Source: Castellaniella hirudinis_A (GTDB lineage Bacteria; Pseudomonadota; Gammaproteobacteria; Burkholderiales; Burkholderiaceae_B). From it: 64,000 nucleotides of DNA. Both the position numbers and the translations under genes were made by a program. The number at the start of each line of letters is the position of its first letter. The stretch's first letter is position 1. The DNA lies in contig NZ_JBLGTV010000016.1 of the NCBI RefSeq assembly GCF_047468865.1, forward strand, positions 6,206-70,205. Reading direction: 5' to 3'. Shown one piece after another: positions 58,614 to 64,000 of the stretch. Below the pieces are notes generated by a model, which saw nothing but the letters and a program-made list of their open reading frames with translations, made no database searches and was not told the origin of the DNA.

Positions 58614-58614
58614 G
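58611..58614. other. Overlapping start codons of polA and the LOG gene
   Basis: The palindrome CATG at 58611-58614 holds the polA ATG on the minus strand (58613-58611) and the LOG ATG on the plus strand (58612-58614). The promoter and leader of each gene must therefore lie inside the other gene, unless the LOG gene starts further downstream at 58675. Confidence 0.7.
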
Positions 58615-59283
58615 ACAGACAATAAGACTAAACGGGTCTCGGCGGAACAACAGATTCCCACAATTATTACAGAGATGCGCCAGGCCGCCGTGGCTTTCCA
58701 GAAAATCGGCCTGGGCGTCAGCATTTTCGGCAGCGCCCGCATCTGCCGCGGCCACCCATTTTACGAATTGGGCCAGGAACTCGGCGCCCGCATCGCCCAG
58801 CTGGGCGTGCCCGTGATCGCCGGGGGCGGCCCCGGCCTGATGGAAGCCGCCAACCGGGGCGCCTTCGAGGCTGGCGGGCGCAGCGTGGGGCTGAACATCC
58901 GCCTGCCGCGCGAAAGCTCCGACAACGGCTACCAGACCGACAGCCTGTACTTCGAATATTTCAATTCGCGCAAGGCGTCCTTCTTCATGCACAGCCTGGC
59001 CTACGTGGTGCTGCCCGGCGGCTTCGGCACGCTGGACGAGCTCTTTGAAGCCGTCACCCTGGTGCAAACCCTGAAGCAGCCCCCCGCCCCCATCATCCTG
59101 GTGGGCACGGTGTTCTGGTCCGGGCTGATCGACTGGATCAACGACCAACTGGTGGTCAACGGCACCGTCAGCCCCTTCGACGCCGATCTGCTGACCGTCA
59201 CCGACGATGTCGACGAGGTCATCCGCCTGATCCAGGAAGCCGTCCAGCTCGAACCCAGCCGCGAACCCGCCCTGCCTGAATAA
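58612..59283 (+). CDS. LOG-family (TIGR00730) Rossmann-fold protein
   Basis: This 223-residue protein has a lysine-decarboxylase-like/LOG fold. It has VSIFGSARI near residue 37, AGGGPGLMEAANRGAFEAGG near 67-86 and the active-site motif PGGFGTLDELFE near 135-146. LOG proteins cleave nucleotide 5'-monophosphates (cytokinin-type phosphoribohydrolases); related PpnN acts in nucleotide recycling. Start choice: the ATG at 58612 has AAGG nine bases upstream inside polA, while an in-frame ATG at 58675 would begin at MRQAAVAFQKIG and free the intergenic region. I keep the longer form. Confidence 0.88.
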   Translation: MTDNKTKRVSAEQQIPTIITEMRQAAVAFQKIGLGVSIFGSARICRGHPFYELGQELGARIAQLGVPVIAGGGPGLMEAANRGAFEAGGRSVGLNIRLPRESSDNGYQTDSLYFEYFNSRKASFFMHSLAYVVLPGGFGTLDELFEAVTLVQTLKQPPAPIILVGTVFWSGLIDWINDQLVVNGTVSPFDADLLTVTDDVDEVIRLIQEAVQLEPSREPALPE

Positions 59284-59299
59284 CGGCTTTCCGCCAACC

Positions 59300-59339
59300 T
59301 GCCCGGGCATATCAGGGTAATGCTTGATGTGCCCGGGCA
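59300..59339. promoter_or_regulatory. Two identical palindromes 30 bases apart upstream of the amino-acid ABC operon
   Basis: The ten-base palindrome TGCCCGGGCA occurs at 59300-59309 and 59330-59339. A 30-base period is close to three DNA turns, so two dimers could bind the same face. The same sequences can also fold as a ten-base stem with a 20-base loop, which could end the LOG transcript, though no T run follows. The ABC operon starts 74 bases downstream. Confidence 0.45.
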
Positions 59340-59412
59340 AGCAGCTGGGGTAACATCACGCCTTGTCATCGCCGGATGGGCACCCCCATGCCGGCCCCAC
59401 AGGAGACCCTTC

Positions 59413-60201
59413 ATGAAGAAAGCGCTATTTGGTGCCACCCTGCTGATCGCAGCTGGCCTGATCCCGGCCATCGGTTCGGCCGCCGACGCCAAAGACCTGA
59501 AAATCGCCACCGAGGCCGGCTACCCGCCGTTCGAATACCGCAATCCCAACGGCCAGCTCGAAGGCTTCGACATCGACATCGGCAACGAACTGTGCAAGCG
59601 CATGCAGCGCAACTGCGTCTGGATCGACACGTCCTTCGACGGCCTGATCCCCGGCCTGCAAGCGCGCAAGTTCGACCTGGCCAATTCCACCATGACCGCC
59701 ACCGAGGCGCGCAAGAAGGTCATCGACTTCTCCACCCCGGTCTTCATTGTGCCGGTCAAGCTCATGGTCAAGAAAGGCAGCGGCCTCGAACCCACGGCCG
59801 ATTCCCTCAAGGGCAAGCGCGTGGGCGTGCAGCAGGGCACCACCATGGAAACCTATGCGCGCAAGTTCTGGGCGCCCAACGGCGTCAACGTCGTGTCCTA
59901 CCCCAGCTACACCAACGCCTACGTGGACGTCACCGCGGGCCGCCTGGACGCCACCTTCCAGGAAGCCCAAAGCGCGGTTGAAGGCTTTCTCGAAAAACCC
60001 GAAGGCGCCGACTACGAGCTCGCCGACATGACGCTGGACGACCCCATCCTCAACGAGCCCATCGCCATCGGCATCCGCAAGGGCAACCCCCTGAAAGCCG
60101 AGGTCGACAAGACCCTGCAAGGCATGCTGGCCGACGGCACCATCCAGGGCTACGCGAAAAAATACTTCGCCGACGGCCTGATCCAGTTCCCCGCCCAATA
60201 A
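59413..60201 (+). CDS. Basic amino-acid ABC transporter substrate-binding protein
   Basis: This 262-residue periplasmic protein has a Sec signal (MKKALFGATLLIAAGLIPAIGSAADA, split here by length; cleavage after about residue 23). The mature domain opens LKIATEAGYPPFEYRN and has GFDIDIGNELCKRM, typical of lysine/arginine/ornithine/histidine-binding proteins. The YPSYTNAYVDVTAGRLDA segment shapes the ligand site. Ligand choice among basic amino acids or opines cannot be fixed. AGGAGA lies before the ATG at 59413. It is the first gene of a four-gene importer. Confidence 0.92.
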   Translation: MKKALFGATLLIAAGLIPAIGSAADAKDLKIATEAGYPPFEYRNPNGQLEGFDIDIGNELCKRMQRNCVWIDTSFDGLIPGLQARKFDLANSTMTATEARKKVIDFSTPVFIVPVKLMVKKGSGLEPTADSLKGKRVGVQQGTTMETYARKFWAPNGVNVVSYPSYTNAYVDVTAGRLDATFQEAQSAVEGFLEKPEGADYELADMTLDDPILNEPIAIGIRKGNPLKAEVDKTLQGMLADGTIQGYAKKYFADGLIQFPAQ

Positions 60202-60298
60202 TCCGGCTGGCGGCATGCCGCCCCACCGCCCTGCCGCCTGGATCACGCCCCCGACACGGGCCATCTGATCCGGGCGGCGGCCCTATTGGATATTTTTC

Positions 60299-60988
60299 AT
60301 GTTCCTGAACGGCTACGGCCCCCTGCTGCTGGAAGGCACCTGGGTCACCATTCAGCTTGCCTTGCTGTCCCTGCTGGTTTCCCTGTTCCTGGGCCTGCTG
60401 GGCGCCTGGGCCAAACTGTCCTCCTTGTGGTGGGCGCGCCTGCTGGCCACCGCCTATACCACCCTGATCCGCGGCGTGCCCGACCTCGTGCTGATGCTGC
60501 TGATTTTCTTCAGCCTGCAAATCTACCTGAACGAAGCCACCGACCTGCTGGGCCTGGACTACATCGACATCGACCCCTTCGGGGCCGGGGTGCTGACCCT
60601 GGGCTTCATCTACGGGGCGTATTTTGCCGAAACCTTCCGGGGGGCCTTCATGGCCGTGCCCTACGGCCAGCTGGAAGCCGCCACGGCCTACGGCATGCGT
60701 GAATTCCAGGTGTTCCGCCGGGTGCTGTTTCCGCAAATGATGCGCCACGCCCTGCCCGGCATCGGCAACAACTGGCAGGTGCTGCTGAAATCCACCGCCC
60801 TGGTGTCCCTGATCGGCCTGTCCGACCTGGTCAAGGTCGCCCAGGATGCGGGCAACGTGACTTTCCGCGTGTTCCTGTTCATCTCCATCACCGGCCTGAT
60901 CTACCTGGCCCTGACCACCCTGTCCAACGGGGTGCTGTACTGGCTGGACAAACGCTACCGCGTCGGCGTGCGCGAGGCCGCCCTATGA
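60299..60988 (+). CDS. Amino-acid ABC transporter permease (HisQ/ArtQ-like)
   Basis: This 229-residue permease has about five membrane helices and the EAA-type loop LEAATAYGMREFQVFRRVLF near residues 124-143. TLIRGVPDLVLMLLIFF near 56-72 is the RGxP motif of polar amino-acid permeases. It pairs with the following HisM-like protein. It starts 97 bases after the binding-protein gene and overlaps the next gene by four bases (ATGA). Confidence 0.92.
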   Translation: MFLNGYGPLLLEGTWVTIQLALLSLLVSLFLGLLGAWAKLSSLWWARLLATAYTTLIRGVPDLVLMLLIFFSLQIYLNEATDLLGLDYIDIDPFGAGVLTLGFIYGAYFAETFRGAFMAVPYGQLEAATAYGMREFQVFRRVLFPQMMRHALPGIGNNWQVLLKSTALVSLIGLSDLVKVAQDAGNVTFRVFLFISITGLIYLALTTLSNGVLYWLDKRYRVGVREAAL

Positions 60989-61695
60989 TCGACGTCATCG
61001 ACGAATTCTGGCGCGCCTATCTGTACGCCAGCAACGGCGGCTGGTCCGGCATGGCCGTCACCCTGTGGCTGCTGGTGCTGTCCGTCACCATGGGCTTCTT
61101 TCTGTCCATCTTCCTGGCCGTGGCCCGGGTATCGTCGCGCCGCTGGCTGTCCGTGCCCATCTGGACTTTCAGCTATGTGTTTCGCGGCACCCCGCTGTAC
61201 GTGCAGATATTGTTCATCTACGCCGGCATCTACAGCCTGGACTTCATCAAGGACACGCCCCCGCTGGCGGTGTTCTTCCAAAGCGGGTTCAATTGCCTGG
61301 TGCTGGCCCTGACGCTGAACACCGTGGCCTACACCACCGAAATCTTCGCCGGAGCCATCCGTGAAACCAACGCGGGCGAAATCGAATCCGCCCGCGCCTT
61401 CGGCATGACTCGCTTCGCCCTGTACCGGCGCATCATCATCCCCTCGGCCCTGCGCCGCGCCCTGCCCGCCTACAGCAACGAAGTCATCCTGATGCTGCAC
61501 GCCACATCGCTGGCGTTCACCGCCACAGTGCCCGACATTCTGAAGGTCGCCCGCGACGCCAACTCGGCCACCTACCAAACCTTTGCCTCCTACGGCCTTG
61601 CCGCCCTGCTGTACCTGTGCCTGTCGTTTACCCTGATCGGCCTGTTCCGCTGGTACGAACACCGCGCCCTGGCCTATCTGGGCAACCACCGATAA
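60985..61695 (+). CDS. Amino-acid ABC transporter permease (HisM/ArtM-like)
   Basis: This 236-residue permease has about five helices, the FRGTPLYVQILFIYAGIYSL segment near residues 66-85 and the EAA loop IESARAFGMTRFALYRRIII near 133-152. It forms the heterodimeric channel with the preceding permease. The ATG at 60985 overlaps the preceding stop. Six bases separate its stop from the ATPase gene. Confidence 0.92.
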   Translation: MIDVIDEFWRAYLYASNGGWSGMAVTLWLLVLSVTMGFFLSIFLAVARVSSRRWLSVPIWTFSYVFRGTPLYVQILFIYAGIYSLDFIKDTPPLAVFFQSGFNCLVLALTLNTVAYTTEIFAGAIRETNAGEIESARAFGMTRFALYRRIIIPSALRRALPAYSNEVILMLHATSLAFTATVPDILKVARDANSATYQTFASYGLAALLYLCLSFTLIGLFRWYEHRALAYLGNHR

Positions 61696-61701
61696 TCTGC
61701 C

Positions 61702-62469
61702 ATGTCCAAACTCGATGTACTCAATATCCACAAGCACTACGGCGACAACGAAGTCCTGAAAGGCGTATCCCTGCAGGCCAGCGCCGGCGACGTCATCTGC
61801 ATCCTGGGGTCCAGCGGCTCGGGCAAGTCCACCTTTTTGCGCTGCATCAACTTCCTGGAAAAACCCAACAAGGGCAGTGTCTCGCTCAATGGCGAGACCC
61901 TGAAAATCATCCAGGACAAACACGGCGAACCCCACGCCGCCGACCTGGATCAACTGCGCCGCCTGCGTTCCAAACTGGCCATGGTGTTCCAGCACTTCAA
62001 CCTGTGGGCGCACATGAACGTGCTGGGCAACGTCATCGAAGCCCCCATCCAGGTGCTGAAACTCAGCCGCGCCGAAGCCACCGAACGCGCCCGCCACTAT
62101 CTGGCCAAGGTCGGCCTGGATCCGAAGGTGGAAACCCAATATCCCTCGTCCCTGTCCGGCGGCCAGCAGCAACGCGTGGCCATCGCCCGCGCCCTGGCCA
62201 TGGAACCGGAAGTCATGCTGTTCGACGAGCCCACCTCCGCCCTGGATCCCGAACTGGTGGGCGAAGTGCTGAAAGTCATGCAGAAACTGGCCGAAGAAGG
62301 CCGCACCATGCTGGTGGTCACCCACGAAATGGGCTTTGCCCGCAACCTAGCCTCGCACGTGATGTTCTTGCACAAGGGCGTGGCCGAGGAAACCGGGTCT
62401 CCCGTGGATATTTTCGACCACCCGCAAAGCCCCCGGCTGCAGCAGTTCCTGTCGGGGAATTTGAAGTAA
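61702..62469 (+). CDS. Amino-acid ABC transporter ATP-binding protein (HisP-like)
   Basis: This 255-residue ATPase has Walker A GSSGSGKST near residues 36-44, Q-loop MVFQHFNLWAHMNV near 94-107, signature LSGGQQQR near 150-157, Walker B VMLFDEPTSALDPE and H-loop VVTHEMGFA. The insertion around NGETLKIIQDKHGEPHAAD is typical of HisP/ArgT-system ATPases. It powers the basic amino-acid importer. It is the last gene of the conserved chromosome in this window; accessory DNA follows. Confidence 0.94.
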   Translation: MSKLDVLNIHKHYGDNEVLKGVSLQASAGDVICILGSSGSGKSTFLRCINFLEKPNKGSVSLNGETLKIIQDKHGEPHAADLDQLRRLRSKLAMVFQHFNLWAHMNVLGNVIEAPIQVLKLSRAEATERARHYLAKVGLDPKVETQYPSSLSGGQQQRVAIARALAMEPEVMLFDEPTSALDPELVGEVLKVMQKLAEEGRTMLVVTHEMGFARNLASHVMFLHKGVAEETGSPVDIFDHPQSPRLQQFLSGNLK

Positions 62470-62665
62470 AGGGGCCTCCGGGGGCTCCGAAGCCGCCATG
62501 TCGATCACAGCACGCGGTGTTAGACAGCCTGAAAACATGTCTTGGTGCGTCAACGAGGCCAGAACTTTATAGGTTGGTAACTGTTGTTTTATTGACTAAA
62601 GCACCAAAAACAGTACCAAAGACACATGGATTGGAGCGGATCGGGGTGGACGTCTCTGGACGACA
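62470..62665. other. Gene-free, AT-richer junction between hisP-like gene and toxin-antitoxin pair
   Basis: I find no convincing gene here. The stretch from about 62515 to 62640 is distinctly AT-richer than the chromosome before it and contains the imperfect inverted repeat described separately. It could be the remnant of an integration junction. No tRNA or intact integrase is present. Confidence 0.5.
62574..62619. repeat. Imperfect inverted repeat at the island boundary
   Basis: TTGGTAACTGTT (62574-62585) and AACAGTACCAA (62609-62619) are inverted copies differing by one extra base, with 23 bases between. It could be a recombinase site, the end of a small element, or a transcript-ending hairpin for the ABC operon. 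Confidence 0.5.
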
Positions 62666-62998
62666 TCAACCAGCTGGATGCGCCTTGACCTTGCCACTCA
62701 ACGCCAATGATGCACGCAAGGTATCGTTGATGCGCGTCTGCCAGCCCTCACCGCTAGCGCGTAACGCCGCCAACACATCGGCATCCAGGCGCAGCTTCAC
62801 CGCCTCTTTCGTCACCGCCTGAGTGCTGCCCGCGGGTCGCCCCCGACGCTTTGTGATTTGCTCTGGCGTATGCGTCTGGGCGAACTGGCCCGCCTTGGCT
62901 TCAGCCAGCGCATCACGCAGCCCAGGCAGCGCCTGACCCGCATCGGCCTCGATGGCAGCCGTCACCTTGTCCACATCCAGTTTCTTGAGGATCTTCAT
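62666..62998 (-). CDS. BrnA-type antitoxin
   Basis: This 110-residue protein ends in the ribbon-helix-helix region VKLRLDADVLAALRASGEGW followed by QTRINDTLRASL (about residues 67-99), the signature of BrnA/COG3514 antitoxins. The N-terminal half is helical and charged, with a basic RRGRPAGS linker. I chose the ATG at 62998 because GGAG lies six bases upstream, inside the end of the toxin gene; a TTG at 63004 is also in frame. It should bind and neutralise the upstream toxin and repress the operon. Confidence 0.85.
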   Translation of the reverse strand: MKILKKLDVDKVTAAIEADAGQALPGLRDALAEAKAGQFAQTHTPEQITKRRGRPAGSTQAVTKEAVKLRLDADVLAALRASGEGWQTRINDTLRASLALSGKVKAHPAG

Positions 62999-63000
62999 GG

Positions 63001-63312
63001 TCAACTCCGCTTGACGTCCTTGGCCTTCACATTGGTGCGCTCTGCTTTGGCGTAAATCATGACCAACAGCACGATTTCATCATCAACCAGATGAAAGTAG
63101 ATCACCCGCGCACCGCCGCGCTTACCCATGCCTATGCGCGACCAGCGCACCTTGCGCGCACCATCAGCACCAGGGATCACATCACCCGCATCTGGATGCT
63201 CGGCGATCCAGCCGATAAAAGCGTAGCGTTCGTCTTCGTTCCACACATCGTCAGCTTGCTTCCGAAAGGTAGGGGTTTCAACAACAGTGCGTATAATTAA
63301 ATGTACCCCCAA
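63001..63312 (-). CDS. HigB2-like RelE-superfamily toxin, start codon unclear
   Basis: This protein of about 103 residues resembles the HigB2 branch of RelE toxins (COG4737): VVETPTFRKQADDV at the start, AEHPDAGDVIPGADGARKVR in the middle, then GMGKRGGARVIYFH. Such toxins cleave mRNA on the ribosome. Homologues begin about four residues before VVETPTF, but codons there are TTA-ATT-ATA-CGC, with no ATG or GTG. The coordinates use a TTG at 63312; another TTG lies at 63354, and an ATT at 63297 is placed after GGGGG. The start may be damaged. The order is toxin then antitoxin, with a two-base gap. Confidence 0.75.
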   Translation of the reverse strand: MGVHLIIRTVVETPTFRKQADDVWNEDERYAFIGWIAEHPDAGDVIPGADGARKVRWSRIGMGKRGGARVIYFHLVDDEIVLLVMIYAKAERTNVKAKDVKRS

Positions 63313-63358
63313 AAAAATAAAAACACAAGGACCGAGCCCTTCAGAAAGTAGCAACTAC

Positions 63359-63923
63359 CTACCCCATTCTGCCACGGCCAGGTGACCATTCTCTCAAAAG
63401 TTGGAGCCTCCTCAAAACCCGGGGGGACTCAGCATGCTTGGCCCCGTCAATGCGGCTGGGCCGCAGCAGGCAAGTCAGCATCGACTGGCCGCAGAACACG
63501 TACAGCGGCAAATAGCAGTGATGGTCATAATAGCCATGGAACTGTTTGAGTTCCTGTTCACCGTGCAGCGGGATATCCGAGGCATCCACATCCAGGATCA
63601 GTTCCTTGGGCGCGGTGGCGAAGCTGGCAATGAAGTGATCAACCAGCACCTGGTGCAGCGCCCAGGCATCCGCGCGAGCGGCACCCGTTTCAAGTCGACT
63701 GAGCGTGGGCGAACTGGCCAGGAGCCGATCCCGCCCAACGGCTGTTTGCATCAGCAAGTCGGCGCGCAAGGTGTCGTGATCGTTCAGGTCTTCGTAGCCG
63801 CAGCACAGGCCGTACAGGCGTTGGGCCAGCATGTCGTGTAGGCGGTGCTGAATACGACATGCTGCTCGGCGCTCGGTCAGCGCACGGGCCGCCATGCGCG
63901 ACAGGCCTGTGCGGGCGTCAATC
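63359..63923 (-). pseudogene. IS1380-family transposase fragment, truncated at both ends
   Basis: The frame from 63923 to about 63434 encodes a middle part of an IS1380-type DDE transposase: GYEDLNDHDTLRADLL, SSPTLSRLE, LDVDASDIPLHGEQE, then HGYYDHHCYLPLYVFCGQ and RPSRIDGAKHA. Only the first catalytic aspartate region is present. The N terminus is cut at 63923 by the end of an IS21-like element, where a stop codon appears in frame. After RIDGAKHA the frame continues about 24 codons into unrelated sequence and stops at 63359. It cannot encode a working transposase. Confidence 0.85.
63384..63434 (-). mobile_element. Possible IS3-family terminus fragment
   Basis: Directly after the break in the IS1380 fragment the minus strand reads TGAGTCCCCCCGGGTTTTGA followed by GGAGGCTCCA. 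This resembles the TGA...CCCCGGG...GGAG ends of some IS3-family elements. No transposase of that family follows within the window, so it would be a relic. The assignment rests on remembered end patterns only. Confidence 0.35.
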
Positions 63924-64000
63924 TGTCATCGCCGGTGTAATACTGACCCACCCTGTCGGAGTAAATCTGACCCACCTGGGTAATGATGGTGGCTTTTTGG
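63924..64000 (+). mobile_element. Left end of an IS21-like insertion sequence, continuing beyond window
   Basis: The end begins TGTCATCGCCGG at 63924. It contains two 20-base subterminal repeats, 63933-63952 and 63957-63976 (17 of 20 bases identical, both ending in CTGACCCACC), spaced 24 bases apart. Multiple repeats with TGACCCACC are typical of IS21-family ends, where the IstA transposase binds. It interrupts the IS1380-type fragment. The istA and istB genes would lie to the right, outside the window. Confidence 0.6.

Noticed and set aside
63286..63298. TATAAT on the plus strand inside the toxin start region
   Set aside because: No plus-strand gene follows within a reasonable distance; the AT-rich DNA makes a chance match likely.
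1..64000. tRNA, rRNA and CRISPR arrays
   Set aside because: No cloverleaf with a CCA end, rRNA segment or regularly spaced repeat array was recognised by eye; a tRNAscan-SE or CRISPR finder run would settle this.

Overview
The window is high-GC, gene-dense chromosomal DNA from a betaproteobacterium, most likely Burkholderiales and probably Alcaligenaceae (Bordetella/Achromobacter/Castellaniella-like). The evidence is gene order and family content: dnaE transcribed into an LPS-core glycosyltransferase cluster, argA-rmlB-rmlD, alaC-hom-thrC, hpnCDE, a PIN-PhoH protein, rpsF-priB-rpsR-rplI-dnaB and folE2-dxs-ispA. The genus is an inference. No tRNA, rRNA or CRISPR was recognised.

Layout. 1-9.9 kb: the end of a DUF218 protein, then a minus-strand chain dnaE > GT4 > polysaccharide deacetylase > GT2 (WaaE type) > GT4 > deacetylase > GT4, mostly joined by 4-base ATGA/GTGA stop-start overlaps. 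It looks like an LPS-core assembly line read from dnaE, with helicase hrpA upstream. 13.9-17.6 kb: argA, rmlB, rmlD and yggX. 17.7-22.6 kb: solitary phoU with a good Pho box, rpiA, two small envelope proteins, a Tat-exported beta-carbonic anhydrase and a PiT phosphate permease. 22.6-26.5 kb: the putrescine importer potFGHI. 26.6-31.3 kb: alr, an SDR, radA, a TauE-like permease and a Kdo kinase, tightly coupled on the minus strand. 31.4-34.4 kb: hpnCDE, squalene synthesis. 34.4-36.2 kb: ornithine cyclodeaminase divergent from an Lrp-type regulator. 36.2-40.1 kb: alaC-hom-thrC. 40.3-44.3 kb: a Mth938-like protein, a Bcp/PrxQ peroxiredoxin, a PIN-PhoH protein with a long low-complexity head, and pdxA. 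44.4-47.5 kb: dnaB and the S6-PriB-S18-L9 operon. 47.7-53.2 kb: folE2, dxs, ispA, a mercaptopyruvate sulfurtransferase and an EamA transporter. 53.3-59.3 kb: htpX, a Na/Pi cotransporter with a PhoU-like tail, polA, and a LOG-family protein whose start codon overlaps that of polA. 59.4-62.5 kb: a four-gene basic amino-acid ABC importer.

The ordinary chromosome ends after 62.5 kb. The last 1.5 kb is AT-richer accessory DNA: a HigB2-like toxin paired with a BrnA-type antitoxin, a transposase fragment of the IS1380 family cut at both ends, a possible IS3-type terminus, and the end of an IS21-like element running out of the window.

How parts connect: dxs and ispA make the farnesyl diphosphate that HpnCDE turns into squalene. 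PhoU, PiT and the Na/Pi protein form a dispersed phosphate-homeostasis set. RmlBD, the glycosyltransferases and the Kdo kinase all feed LPS. No complete new defence or metabolic system is visible. The items most worth a second look are the Pho box, the overlapping polA/LOG start codons, the out-of-frame pdxA start, the PIN-PhoH extension and the mixed toxin-antitoxin pair.
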